Shown in pieces: positions 35,701 to 48,700 of a stretch of 64,000 nucleotides of DNA (positions are counted from its first letter, which is position 1; every line of letters begins with the position of its first letter). The DNA comes from Phlebopus portentosus (lineage: Eukaryota; Basidiomycota; Agaricomycetes; Boletales; Boletinellaceae): the NCBI GenBank assembly GCA_037892935.1, contig JAYXKI010000003.1, forward strand, positions 1-64,000, written 5' to 3'. The position numbers were made by a program, and so were the translations under genes. The notes under the pieces are model-generated. The model made no database searches. It was not told where the DNA came from and worked only from the letters and a program-made list of their open reading frames with translations.

Positions 35701-37754
35701 GTGATTCTAATTGGTCATCAGTTCTCACATATTACATCATTTTATTATTATGTAAGTGCGCCTGCGCATCTCTTCTTCGACCACCACTAAGGACTGGACA
35801 GACAAACGGGTGACATTCGGATTTCAAAGTCACCAATCCAAAGCTTTCGATCGAGTCCTCCTCCTCCAGAGCCGGGCATCCGGCGCATCACACTCAATCG
35901 AACCACGACCGCGCGAAACTCGGTCGTATACCGCCGCCTCGACGGCTTCCCGAGGTCATGAATATTAATACAACGAAGGCATATACATGACCAACGCCGA
36001 CGGACCAATGAATCACCATACATATCTAGTCCATCAATCAATCTAAATGGCAAACGACCAGACGACCCACCCTCGGCAGAGATCGACAGAAATAGCTTGA
36101 TTGGCTTTCGATAGCGCATCCTTCCTTCGATAGTCTTCCTTGGACGAGGTTCTTCCAACTCTGTGCGTATGCTTCAATCCGTAACCTTCAATTTTTCCGG
36201 CGCACCCAGTTTCACATTCAGTTCGGCGCCGGATCCGGGAGCAGGCGGGCGTATTTGTGAAAACTGTGTCTTGCAAGAAGCGAAATCACAGTTTTCGGGA
36301 GCGGCGCGACCTGTTTGCCATGAACGAGCCATACAAGTGAAGTGACCATTTACTGAAGACGATCGCGATTTTCAAGGGCTGTTGCTATAATAAAAGCTCT
36401 TCTCCGTACAATCCTCGAATCGATCAGGAACTGCAGAACTTGTCGAGAAGTCACATTAACGCTTTCGGGGCACCCTGGATGTATATGACAAATATGCATT
36501 CACTACAGTCGGCAGCGGAGAACATCGATGAACAGGGGGTTTGAGACTGCAGGACCGCGTAATCTAGGAAACATTTCCAGAAGATATAAATTTGCACAAA
36601 CGCAACTGCATCCGGATTGGTGGTTCGTCCGGTCTCGGACCCGCTCAAGCTGCTCAAAGATGCATATTGTTCATATTGTTGTTGTACCTCAAGCAGCCGC
36701 ACCCATTGTAACACCGTTTTCCGTCATAGAATGACTTATGACTAGGAGCTTCTGTCAAGGACCACTACAGAAGGACGTACATGCGGTAGGACTGGGCTGG
36801 GCGTCGTATAATGCATTGACGTCTTCTCCAAGATCTTGTGCTGAACATTTACTTTACAAACTTCAGAGAGTTCGCGTCACAAGCTGTACTTCCTTCGTTT
36901 TACTTTTTCTCAGCCGTACTAAATATTCAAACGTATTTTATCCTTGAATGGGACTGCACATCTCAGCACCTATCATTCTATCAGAGCGAGTTCAGATTGG
37001 GGGACCAAATATCCACATATTATGTGGAAGGATGCGACGAAAAGGTTTAGGGTCATTGCACCTCCGTTATTCTCTTCGCAGCTTCGCAGTTCCATGGCAC
37101 AAGGATGTCTTCCTTTCCTGAAATGAGATTATCGATCATCATGCGAAGAAGCTCTGCACAAATACTCAGCGGCCTCGTATAGCTCGCCAAAGGCCACTAC
37201 AGGCAAGCATCATAAACATAAACTAATAAAGCCAAGCAAATTTTCAGATCACACACACGTGTACTAATAATAGGTTAAGGAATCATATAGCATCCAGTAA
37301 TACAATAAATTACTCCGTACTTTTTCTTGTGAATACACGTATCGCATCTACTGCGCATTATCATACTGTTGGAACGCGGCGCACCCGAGAGACGCCAAGC
37401 TCAAGAAAGCAGCAAGAGAAAACATAAGACAAAGGTGGGACTGCGAGACTCCTATTTACGAGGACGACAGAAAGAAGATGAAGCAGCAGGTGTAGAGGGG
37501 GCGGATATAAAGAGGACGGACACAGTCGGGAATAAACAGGCTGGCTCGGGAGCCAAGCAATAAACACAGCAGGTTGGGAAAGGCAGGATGGTATAAGCAA
37601 AGAGGAGAGCGGTGCAGGAGAGCTGAGAGCAGTAGAGAGCATCAAAAGTATAGCTGGGCAGGGTAGAACGAATGTAGAAGAATTAGTGAAGCAAGGCGAA
37701 CGACAAGACTGGCATGAAGCATGCCAAGAAATAACTTATACGGCAGGAACGATG
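32767..37754. other. 5-kb spacer between the inverted bZIP genes
   Basis: The first 700 bases are T-rich 3' flank of bZIP copy A. A short CATGA repeat (33499-33515) occurs. I found no intact gene and no clear transposase or reverse-transcriptase frame. The ORFs at 34500-34930 and 35760-36160 look like random frames. Confidence 0.5.
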
Positions 37755-39726
37755 TCATCGCACCTCGACCTCCCATTCACCACCCTCACCACCAGACTGG
37801 GGTAGTGAGCGGAGGGCGATGCGCACCCGGCGTCGCTCACCGGATTGGGTTCCCGATAACCCGGAGTCGGAGCCGGTACCGGCGAAGTCGAATGGGGTAC
37901 CTAGCTCAAAAGCACCCGTCGGCGAAGACCCGGCACCAAGGAAGGGGCCCAAGGGGTCAGAATCAACGAAGGACAACGAAAGCGGGTTGACGATCCCGTT
38001 CTCGTCCAAGCTTGAAGCGGATGGAGAATACGATTGTGACTGGGCAGGGGAAGGGAGGGAGAACGGCATGAGCGTCTGATCGGTAAGAGTTTCAAGATCT
38101 GGAGAGGAGTCTTCCGTTTTTAGCTGAGGTACGGATTCTGAAGATGTCGATGAAGACGTAGATGGGGATGAGTGAACTCGGACGCGGATCTTGCCGTCTT
38201 TCATTCGACGGGTCGCAAAAGATATGTCAAGCGCCCCTAGTCCCAATCCTGCAAGGTCATCATCACCCTCGAGACCCAGCTCTAGTTTCTTCCATTCTGG
38301 CTCCTCTTCTTCAGTCTTGTGCACGTCGCCGTAGTCCACATCCATGTCCATAGATGTTCCAGGGAAATCAAGTTCCCACGATGGAAGTTCATCAATACTG
38401 GCTGACGTTGATGCAGATGTCTGGAAAAATGACGGCGCGTCCCATTGGATTATATCTAGGAACGACTGAGATGTCGGAAGAGTGGAGCGAGATTGGGAAG
38501 GATGTGAGAGCAGCGAAGGTAGTGCGCAAAGAAGAACCTAAGGGCCAGAATTAATTTAGATTTGAATGAAACCTTCTACTAGAAACGTGAACAAACCATG
38601 AGTCCAAGGCTTGCGCCAGTCTTTGGGTTAGAGACTATGTTCTTCAGCGGCAGGACGGGCGCCATGACTGGAGAATTAGCTCCCGAACTGATCCCGTCGC
38701 TCAAACTCGGCTCGTTTGCTTCCGTCTTGATTTTTTGCTGTTCATGCTTCAAAACTTCTAGACGATGTACGAGCTCGGATTCTCTTTGACGAGAAGCTGC
38801 GAGCTGCATACGCAATAGCTCAAGTTCGGAAGAATCGGTAGAAATAGTGGGCGCCGGTGAGGCGCCGTCCGCCATTTCGCGCAGACGAGCGTTTTCTCGC
38901 TCCAATTCTGCTACGCGACTGTGAAGAGAATGAGCAAGATTTTCCACTGATGTCTTGAGAAGACATACATCTCCATAAGTTCGAATTCCTCTCGCTTGCG
39001 TTGCCGACTGAGAAAAGCCGCAGCGCGATTTTTGACAAGCCGCGCCTCACGCTTAGAAAGGCCAGTTACATCCGGAGGCACGAAGTCCTTCAAGCTTACA
39101 TAGGCACGGGGCTTCTTTGCACTCGTCGCAGAGCTCGAAGCTGAAGTTTCATCGGATGGACGCTTCGTTCCAGTAGAAGAAGAGGTAGAGACGGGCGACT
39201 CGCGGCGATAGTTCATGTTGTTTACAGGCGAAACTGGTGGTGAAGAGAACAACACTGAAGATGGCGTCGGTGAAGTCGGGGTTGGAAGAGATGGCGAGCA
39301 GCGCTGTTGTTGATGCGTTTGAAGGAAAAGCGCTGGTGATGGTGGTGGTTGGAGAGTGAGATGTGGGAGATGTGGGAGCGAGAAATCGAAATTGTAGTTG
39401 GTTGCCGAGAGGACCGGGTCTCGCTCGGCTATTGGCGCCGCGGCCGTCGCCGGCATCATTGACCGCCGCAGCTGAAGCATCTCAAACTCGGTCACCGATG
39501 TTGGCGACGACGACGACCAATGATTGCTCAGCATTGAACTCCTCGACGACTGAGGCGATGAATAGGGAGATACTGGGGAAATAGGGAAGCTATTGTTGTT
39601 GTTATACTGCGCAGGCGGGCGATGAATCGGACTCGGATGGTGTCTTTGGGAGTTCTCCCATGCACTCAGGACTGATGCGGCAGCCGAGTCCAATGTGAAA
39701 TGCGCTCTGGAAGTCTGAAGTTCCAT
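37755..39726 (-). CDS. bZIP transcription factor, copy B, inverted paralogue of copy A
   Basis: Three exons on the minus strand, 39726-38969, 38918-38597 and 38537-37755, give 620 residues. Intron positions match copy A exactly, and exon 2 has the same length (322 nt). The basic region and zipper are identical to copy A over KREARLVKNRAAAFLSRQ and VAELERENARLREMADGASP. The hydrophobic segment GASLGLMVLLCALPSLL and the following RSTL are also conserved. Divergence is concentrated in the low-complexity N-terminus and the C-terminal linker; the ending RRRVRIALRSLPQ is kept. Both copies look intact, so the pair is a tail-to-tail duplication with both genes retained. It may have divided or overlapping roles with copy A. 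Confidence 0.88.
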
Positions 39727-41783
39727 TGTAGGGGTAGTGTGCTGGTGTGCCTTGACTATGGGAGGGGATGAGTATTGTCGGGTCTAATGGCTGGAGAAGA
39801 CGCTGAATACTTATACTTTTCCGTTAGCACTTACACTCACTCGAGACCACATGGTATTCAGTACGTTCTCTTCTGTTCTGAATTGCTGCAATAGCTTCCC
39901 CGGCTGTTCCTCTATACTCTTTCTTTCTTTTATTTTTAATATTCTATCACCAAAACAATTACCCGAGGGTCCCCCGTATAGCTTCCTGCTTCTGCTCATG
40001 GTATTCTCTCTTCTCCTCGACTCTGGCCAAATCTCGGTCCTCATCTCCCCTTATTCCCTTGCATGACCTCCCCATCTCTCCATCTTCTCTCTCCTTCTTC
40101 GGACTCTCAGCCGGACTCTGTATTTGCCATGTTCCGTCCAGGTTCGTCTTTTTCTTCTGGCTTAGTGCTTACCTCTTTGTATCCATCTCTCTCAAATTCC
40201 AAGCGTATACTCTTCCAATCCCGGACTGATCTTCCCAGCGTCCTCCGTACTTATTCTCGCGAACTTCGCTCGGCTGCGGACTTGACGGTACAACGGACGC
40301 GGGCCGACATTGTCTTGTTTCCGACCTCGTTTCCCACTCTTCGCACATTTCCCGCACTGACGTCTGCTGATCTTTGCAACTGAATGCAATATCCAAAAGA
40401 TGCTTATGCCGTCCCGCTAAATCCGTTGCTGCTTCAAGTGTCCTCCGAGGCGGATCCTTCCTCCCGTGGGAACGCCTAGGTATGTCCTATATGTTTCTTG
40501 TGCCTGACAATTTCCGCCTTCCCTCAATTCCTATTGCTTGCTAATGTTTTTTTCTCATGCTGCTCAGCTCGTACTCAGACATCGTCCACCAAGCTTATTC
40601 TCGCTCCCGCAGCTTCTGGTGCTTTCTCGCGATGATATAGGCTCACCGACGCTCGTGCAACTCAGGTCCTGAACTTGAACGACCTGTTCCGATGATCAAA
40701 GCAAGGTTTCCTCATCCGGCGACCTTGTCCTGAAAATAAAGATTCCGAAAGCAGTTGGATCTAACGTTCGTTTGCTGTTGCTGAATCTTTCCTGTCCTGA
40801 TTATGTTCACGTGCTTCCCGCAAGCAATCCGAGCCATATGCTATCCACTCTTCCTTCTTTTCCTGCATGAACGTAACTGGCTTCGGAATTCATCTCGTTC
40901 TGTCATTCTTTGCGCTTTCAAGGGCGCGTGCTCAGTCTCGGGCCCGGATAACGCGGTCATTCCGGAGATATTCTTATATCTTATTGTATCAGTGCAGGAT
41001 TAAACTTAATCCTCCATCCACTCTGCCAAGCTGGATACGCCGGAAATTTCCTAAGTAATGATTTCATTCACACTTATTCTAGCACATGACGAATGTCATA
41101 TGGATGATGGCATACGGCAGGTAACCTTACTGCCAGTATTTGTGCATTAGTGCTACTAGAACGACGGACTGCCTGCCGCGTACATTGTCAGGCCTGAACC
41201 GGCTCCACGTTCACGCAGCCTGTCTACAGGAGCTAAACTCAAAACACCCTCGAGACGCGAGACATAGAAGCTTCATTACAGCAACTGGTACTGTCCTCGA
41301 TGAAGAATGGATGACAGCACGCATCTCGTCTCCTCTCATCCAAGGCAGCGGACACTGGTGCACGCACATACGGGTCTGCTGACAAGCACAAGGCTCATCC
41401 GTCCATCGATGACTAACATTGCCCAAAAGGTGGATCTAAAAACTTTGGTCACGCCACCCTTCCCAACTACCTCCATCCGTCCGTCCATCCCATCGCGAAA
41501 AATCGATCTCCTGCTTCTCCTCTCCTAAATCCGAGCCCAACCAGCAAGCGAGCGCCGTTTCTCCGCCCGACATGAATTGGACGCCCCTGCGCTAAGCCTT
41601 ACTCAGTTCGCACAACTCGAGCATCGAAGACAACGAAGCACCGCACCCACCCGCACGCGCCCTCTTCGTAGACTTCATCGATCCCAAACGGGGGACTTTG
41701 TTCCCTCCGTTTCTATTTTTGTGCTCCGTGCTGATGTCCGAGCTTTTGCGATTAAGAGACGAGAACAGCTAGGTTGGGGAAAT
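39727..41783. other. Upstream flank of bZIP copy B, no supported gene
   Basis: The region just upstream of copy B (39850-40350) is CT-rich on the plus strand. It contains a 106-codon plus-strand frame (40063-40383) rich in Ser/Leu that I regard as compositional. 40400-41780 shows no supported gene. Confidence 0.45.
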
Positions 41784-42128
41784 ATGGAAGACGCGCGCAC
41801 GCCGAGCAGACGACCTGCGAAAACCTCGGTGCGCGTATTTCCCCGCAGATGTCATATCCTTCCCGATACCGAAACCGAAGAAGACGAGACAACGACATAT
41901 GCCTTGTCTCCTTCCTCTAGTACGTCCGTATCTCCGAACGTCGGCGAAGAAATCATCAGGACATCGTATCAACGAGATAATTATATTCCCAGCTCGGCAC
42001 GGGAGTAGTAGTTTCTCTCTGTCGGTCTCTCGGTGATATGCGTCTACGAACGGTAGATGGCGAGCATGATATTCTATGTGTTGATATTGCTCCTCATCGG
42101 CGCCGTTGTTAGCTTAGGTGCGCACTGA
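41784..42128 (+). CDS. Small tail-anchored membrane protein, candidate
   Basis: Exon 1 (41784-42004) and exon 2 (42065-42128) join through a 60-nt intron (GTAGTA...GAG) to give 94 residues. The N-terminal 70 residues are hydrophilic, beginning MEDARTPSRRPAKTSVRVFP, with an acidic DTETEEDETT stretch. Exon 2 encodes MIFYVLILLLIGAVVSLGAH, a clean C-terminal hydrophobic helix, so a tail-anchored protein is predicted. Without the splice, exon 1 stops at 42008 and a separate ATG (42050) would encode only the helix. The perfect phase and sensible protein support the gene, but the intron is not proven and no family is recognised. Confidence 0.4.
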
Positions 42129-43485
42129 GCGCCTCAATCTGATCCGAACGATTAGCGCTGCAATGTCGGAGGCCGACATCGTGATATCAATCTATAACAC
42201 TTGTCTTTTCTTGGCGATGCATCAAACGGTCATGTTCGGGTCTGTTAGGCATTTCGCCTCCTTATCTGGCTGGCTTTCTTGCTTGGGATGGCCCCTGATA
42301 TAGAATTTAGCAACAAGGCGCCATGCTCATTATGTTTGAGGACTTTTTGTTGCACATGCTCACCGGCGTTTGTCAATCAAGCGAGAACCCGCGTCAGTTC
42401 TAGACTCGCTGTCCCCTCCTGGCCTACGTCTAGATCGCCAGCCACCATCGTGTCCGCGCTTTTCAGAACTCAACGGACTTAACGCCAAGAATCACACCGC
42501 CTCTTTTCGTTTCTCAAAAGACGTCAAAATTCTATTTATATCTTTAGACGACGGGAACAAGAAACCTCCTCTCTGTCCAAGATTGCTATCTGGCTATCCA
42601 CCGAACATCGTTTTTCTTGTCATATGATCATATGCATCCTCTTTCTCTTTCTCGCTTGGATTTGGCTCTGAAATGGAAAGCGGTCAACCCTTTTGCATGC
42701 GCTATCCTTACTGAGGAGTCTTATGGCCTTGTCAAAAGATCTCATTCTAGCGTCTATTACAAGCCTAAAAATTGGCAGGATCAAATCGCTACTGTCAAGA
42801 ATAATCTAAAATCCGAACCCTTTCGATGTGTGTTTTGGTCTGGCTATGTCATTCAATATGTAATGCACAGTAGGTTCTTCTCGGAACGTTGTCCCTGCCG
42901 GACCGTCAAGTGACATATGAACATAAATTTGTCCAGTATCAATCACATCTCGCAGATGAAGTTAACAATTGCTCCTCACTGATTCCGTTTCTTTGCAGAA
43001 TAGATACTGTGTTGAATTGCCTTTGAGTCTGACAGTACCTTATGGAAATATCTACAAACCATATCCTCAAAATAACACTTCCGTCAAGCTTAATAGTAGA
43101 CATTTGACAGAGCTCCCGGCATACATCATGTGAAACAGAAGACAAAACTTGATCCTACTCCTCATTACTCCCGATTGACATACTCTGCTCTTAAAAATCT
43201 GACCCTTCTTGTTCATTTGACCAAACGGTACTTCGCAACAGGTCCACTCCACACATCTCGTCCTTATTTACTTCCCGAATTACTGCTATTTCTGCATTAT
43301 TTCCATACGAAAAACTCAAGCTCAGAGTTTCCAAGATCCTCGTGTGCGTATATACAATGCGTGCCTTGTGTGTGTGTGCACTTCCTCCTAAACGCCTTAC
43401 GGATATATCTATCCTGCAAAATAGACACTCAGACTCAGCTTCTGCTCCACTCTTTTACACCTTCCAAGCAGGTCTTGTGCTATAC
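42129..43485. other. Intergenic region, no supported gene
   Basis: A plus-strand frame at 42617-42913 has protein-like stretches (WKAVNPFACAILTEESYGLV) but lacks a partner exon or motif. The remainder shows nothing recognisable. Confidence 0.4.
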
Positions 43486-43890
43486 ATGTCTAGATCACTT
43501 CCGGATGCCAAATTGGCTATCCTCTTGCCGAGAGCAACCGCCATCGTAATGATTCCCATCAACGTTACGCATTTGCACTCACGTAGGTATTTATGGAACA
43601 AGTTCATTCGTAGCTTAGCTGTGCTATCTCCGAGCCCCTATCCATGTGTAGATGTGTGTAAAGCTGAGACCATCCCATCCCGGCCAAGCCCACTGTACGG
43701 GATTCCGCGAGATGTAGATACTCCCGGCCATACTCGCCGCTCAACGCCCGCGCATCTATTCAGGTCCTTGTCATTCATCACCGACGATGTACCATGTGTT
43801 GATGACGTCGTGCAAGAGTACAATAGTCCTCCCCGCTCCCCCTTGCTTGTTCCTTCGGATCTATCTCGGTGTCCACAAGCTCTTAAATGA
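43486..43890 (+). CDS. Hypothetical protein, uncertain
   Basis: A frame of 134 codons from ATG 43486 (MSRSLPDAKLAILLPRATAI) to the stop at 43890 has one hydrophobic N-terminal stretch. A Pro/Asp-rich second half (PLYGIPRDVDTPGHTRR, SFITDDVPCVDDVVQEYN) follows. The second half has convincing protein composition. No domain is recognised, and the start or an upstream exon could be wrong. Confidence 0.3.
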   Translation: MSRSLPDAKLAILLPRATAIVMIPINVTHLHSRRYLWNKFIRSLAVLSPSPYPCVDVCKAETIPSRPSPLYGIPRDVDTPGHTRRSTPAHLFRSLSFITDDVPCVDDVVQEYNSPPRSPLLVPSDLSRCPQALK

Positions 43891-44367
43891 AAATGAGCGA
43901 ACGATCGCTTCTCGTGCAGTGTTGAGTAAGTATTTTTAAATAAACGCATCCATCCTTGGCGTAGTGAGCACCATCTCATCACGAGAAATTTGAATAGTCC
44001 TGTGCAAATGGACTCGATCTTGGCTTTGGGTGTCGTATCAATCCAGACCAGATCCGCAATAGATGTCCTCCCGGACGTTCGCTCCCGGAAGCAAGTAAAA
44101 ACGGCGGTGTAAATGATGTTTTTCTGCAACGGCAACACACCGAGAACAAGTAGGAGCTTGTGGGTGTTCTATCGAGATATTTCTTGACATGCCGAGCGGT
44201 CTTGACTGTAAGCACCTCATTGTAAGGTTAAATTTGTCCCTGTTTCAATAGCCAAGGGGATTGAAGCTGATATGCCGAAATTTGAGATTACTAGCTAATA
44301 CTGAATGCATAGGTCTCATCCGGACAGTGACTCTACGCTATACACCTTTGATGACGATCATGTACAT
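43891..44367. other. Intergenic region, nothing recognised
   Basis: This lies between the uncertain plus-strand frame and the minus-strand F-box relic. The frames that cross it have no motif. Confidence 0.4.
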
Positions 44368-45027
44368 TCATAAATAGCAAACATCTGAACATGTCATAGT
44401 CCATAAATCATTGACATCTTCATTTGTGGCTGAGGGTACGTGCATAAGTATTACCTGCAAACTCATGGTTTCCTCCTCGAGTTTCGACATAATATCTTCC
44501 CGGGCCATATTTCGCAAGGCTTTATAGCCCAATACGAGCGAATATAATCTGGGCAAGCCCGGTCTCGATCAAGATGTACAACATTTCCACAACTCCTGGC
44601 TCGTCAAGCTCCAGCTTTTTTATGCTTGGAAAAGACGCGAAAAGTCGCTTCAAAACGTCGCTGTTCAGACCGAAATTCACAAATTGCCGTGGAAAAATTT
44701 ACATCGGTCCTTCAATGGGACAATCCGCTTCAGCGTTCTTAGGGCATCGACGGACTTAGTCTCTCCAGAGCTAATGAGATTGATGTTTACCATGAGCGGC
44801 TTCTTTTGAGCTCTGGAAAATCGCTCATCGAAACCATTTTGGAGACAATAGTTGTCATCAATTCTCGACCAGAACCGTGGTGTAGCAAGATTAACGCATC
44901 GGAATGCCCTTGACACGAGCGAAAGTTGCATGATGAACGAGTTCATTCGGCGACTCCCAAATTCCTGCTCGCTAATCACAAGGAGCATCCGAATTATATC
45001 CAGAACGATATCATACGGGAGCGACAT
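44368..45027 (-). pseudogene. F-box protein pseudogene, internally deleted
   Basis: The first part (45027-44677) encodes an F-box start, MSLPYDIVLDIIRMLLVISE, then LSLVSRAFRCVNLATPRFWS and IDDNYCLQNGFDERFSRAQK. It aligns with the intact F-box protein at 60819-62021 (same spacing, IENNYCLREGFEERIARSRN there) and stops after GNL. The frame then shifts to sequence matching that protein's C-terminal region: LKRLFASFPSIKKLELDEPG, against LIELLAPFSNIRKLELDVPD. A further one-base shift leads to LPRLYSLVLGYKAL. About 200 residues of the middle are missing. The copy is therefore a dead, internally deleted paralogue. Confidence 0.72.
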
Positions 45028-45769
45028 GAAATTCGCTCGAGACGTGCAATAACCATCTACTGCTCGGTTTGGCAGGCTCTATCTGTGATGCAATGCATAA
45101 GGATCCGACAAGACAAAAGCATACATTATCTCGACACGGGTGCGCGTTTATTTCCATGTACAGTATATCATGATCATGAGCTAGCGTGTCGATGGCGGGC
45201 ATTTGTTCAATTGAATCTGAGTGACGGAGTCGGAACAGTTCAGACAACTGGCGCGACGGTAGCCTGACCTTCGTTACATTTGGTTTGCTTACAAATACAG
45301 CCTCCCGTAGTGGAGTATTCTCCACGTTATAAGGATGAGGCATTTTTTTTTTAAGGGATGTAGGACAACAAGACTTCATGGCATTCAGCTATAAAGGGAA
45401 CACCGTCATCTCCTTCGGGAAAGGGAGGGGGTCTTTGACCCCTCAAAGTTATCGGAACCTGTCGGAGATGGATATACCACAGTACCAACACTTCTCGATG
45501 GCATTAACAAGGTATAGTAATAGATCATGCGGCTATATGCTGTTTGCAAAGAACGATTCAGCTGAAAAACATAAGGAGTGAGATGACAGCCACGAAGCGT
45601 AAGCCGTGCCATGTCTGTTAGTCATTAACACGAGGAGGGGGGAAGAAGACACGGTACACGCGTAATCAACCTGTAAACAGCCCGGTATAAAGATGGATAT
45701 GATATAAGAGGCATCTGGTCCATGGAAGTTCGAAGTCCAATTGAAACAGCTTAAGAAAATATGCAATGA
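45028..45769. other. Intergenic region, no gene seen
   Basis: Promoter side of the F-box relic and 3' flank of the cysteine-rich membrane protein gene, both on the minus strand. No supported frame. Confidence 0.5.
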
Positions 45770-48700
45770 TCATCGTCTGAAGGGATTCCTGGAGCCGCCA
45801 CTGGAGTTCGTATACATAGGGCGAAGCCAATATTCTCCCCGTCTACCTCCCGTTCCTGCGCCTCTGCCATACTCTTCGGCAGGATCATCAAGATCAATCA
45901 AGCGATGCGAAGGAGAGCGATGCTCACGGCCCAATGGACTGCGTCCCCGTTTGAATTCGCGATCGGCAACAGACAGTGCATACTCCTGCGCAGGCGTAGG
46001 TGCCCTCGAGCTTGATCCGTTTGAGCGGGAACCGGGGCTACGCTGACGGTCTAATAGAGAACGGCTCCGATAACTCGAGTCGGAGTAAGAGGAGACTGAG
46101 AAGCGCGATTCCAGTCCTCGTCCTCGAGCTCTATCTCGCTCCAAAAGGTAAGGCCTCCGATCACGCTCGAGGTCCCGCACATCCAAGTCAAGAGTGGTGG
46201 TAGGAATTGGAGTGGCTCCTGATCGGACTGGCTGACGCACATCTGCAGCGTGGCGAGGTTGACCCGTGAGGTACGTGTATATTGACTCGTCGGACATTGT
46301 GTTTAGATCTACGTCCCTATCGAGGTCCCTTGCTCTCTCCTTCCTGTACGACTTCGAGTACTTGGATCTGGAGGAGTGTGATCTTACTGGCGCAGCGGTA
46401 TGTACCCGAGCTAGGTACCTCGATCGCTCATCATACGTATTGAGCGTTTGAGAACGCGGGTAAGCGTAACCATCAAGGAGCTTATCAATGTCCCTCTCAT
46501 ACCTCGCTTCTTCCAGATCCCGTTCCCTCATTCTGAAGAACTCGCTTCTCTTATCATCAACAGGACCAACATCCTGCAGCGCAATCGGACCAGTTCCAGG
46601 TTTGCGAGTGCCTAATACTCGCTCTCCGAGTGTATGTCCAAACAGCTTCTCGCCGAACCGAACAACCCGCTCCTTCCATGTCAGGCCGTCATCCAGCTTC
46701 TTCGCGCGTGCAAACTCTCGAGTTTGCTGGGCGCGCTTCTTCCTTGCACGTCTTCTCCAGCAGAGGGCGATGCAGAGGAGGATGAATGCGCATCCAAGGG
46801 CCATCAGGAATATCTCCCACCATTCGAGACTTGAGCCACCAGAAGATGGCTGAGTAGGGGTGTCGATGCCGGTTATAGTCGGTAATGGAACTGAAGCCGT
46901 GCCAGACCCAGACACCTGAGGGATAGCGACGAGATCGCTTAGACATGCTCCTAGTCCGCTCACAACATTTGTGCTGCTAGAGCATGTCGCAGGTTCACAT
47001 TTCCCGTCTCTCAGAACATCGCCGCCATCGGCACAGCTGAGACAGTCTGAACTTCCAGCCCCAGAACAGCTCGCACAAGAACTGTCACAGCTGTTACATT
47101 GCCCATCTCCGGAAGAAGTGTCGGAGAATTGGTTTTTGGCGCACGTCGGCAGACAACGTCCGTTCGACAGGACGGGTCTCGAGGACGGACAGGTGGAGCA
47201 TTGACTGAACGAGCCACCAGAGCAAGTCGAGCAATCTGGGTGGCACAGTAAGCAGGCGCCGGAGGAAGAGAAAGTGCCAGATGGGCAGGAGGATACGCAA
47301 GATCCCGACGATGCGAGAAGGTTATTTGAACATGTGAGGCAGAAGTTTGCAGAGCCTGCGCAGGTGCTACACGATGAGTCGCATGTTGTGCAGGTGAGAT
47401 TATCCTGAGGATCGAGGAAAGTCCCACTTGAACAGCTCTCCACGCATTGACCGTCACTGAGGACGGAACCAGGAAGACAAGCAGTACATTTGACTTGATC
47501 AATGGTACTCGCAATCGAGAAGCCATCGATCCCACACGCTGTACATTTCTCTGCACACGCTTCGCATTCCTTCTTATTGTTGTCCGCTACGAAACCATTC
47601 CCAGTCGTCAGTCCCGTCTGACAGACTCCGGAACCATCAACGGAAACGCAAGTCCCATTGAATTGATATCGACCCGACCCACATACGATACAGTCATTTG
47701 CTGTTGGTCCGCTACAAGTCGAGCAAAGGCTGTCGCAAGCCGAACAAGCAGTACCATTGGAGAATGATCCATCTGGGCAGACCGTACCTGTGTTTGTAGA
47801 CGTCGAAGATGGATTGCATTTCGTCGAGTCTGTTGAGGACAACGTAAAACCACTCTTACAGGCCGTGCAAGTTCCAGTGGAGTCGGCGCAGGTTGAGCAG
47901 CCCAGTTCACAGACTGAAATATGTATCATCAATATATTATAGAGAAATATCTGGAGCTATACACTTGCCTTTGCATGATCCGTCGTCGCTCAGGAAAAAC
48001 CCACTGGCACATGAGGCGCACTTGGTCCCATTTGAATTATCCACCCAACCCGCATTGCACACACACGAATCATCGCTCGCACATTGCCCGTTTAAACAGT
48101 TACAGTTCTGTGTTTCGCTCGTTGTCTTCAAACAAACACCCGACCCATTTATTCCGTCATCGCACGTTTCACAATTGGCGGGACATGCTTGGCAATTCGA
48201 TCCGAAGAAGCCGGTCTGGCAAGCTTCGCAAGAGGAGCCTTGAAAACCAGAAAGGCAGGCGCACGAGCCTTGCGAGGTACACACACCACCAGATGCACAT
48301 GCGGAACTGCAAGAGCTGCTCTGAAGTTGTGAGAGAGAAAGACCTGCGAAAGATCCGGGCAATTGTGATACATCAGGCGACGCGTCCCAAAGAATAAATC
48401 TTCCATTTGACGAGGACAACTCGGCCCATGTGTCTGACGATAAAACAAAAGAACCTCCATTAAAGGGTGTTGTCACGTTCGAAGCATTTGCACTCGTCGG
48501 TAGAGGAACGTAGTTGGCCGCGCCAGAGTAGTTTGCAGACGAATAGAAGGCAAATCCTGGTTGGAGCTGAATAGAAAGCGGTAATGACACGCTAGAGCTA
48601 TTTGGAAAGCCTGCGGAGCTCGAGATGGTGGCCGAGCTCGAGGTGAGCAAAGAATGCAAGAGTTGAGGATTCGTCGACTCTGTGTATTGTCCTGGAAGCA

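Noticed and set aside
40063..40383. Plus-strand frame of 106 codons upstream of bZIP copy B
   Set aside because: It is a product of the CT-rich promoter composition (Ser/Leu/Pro-rich) without any domain.
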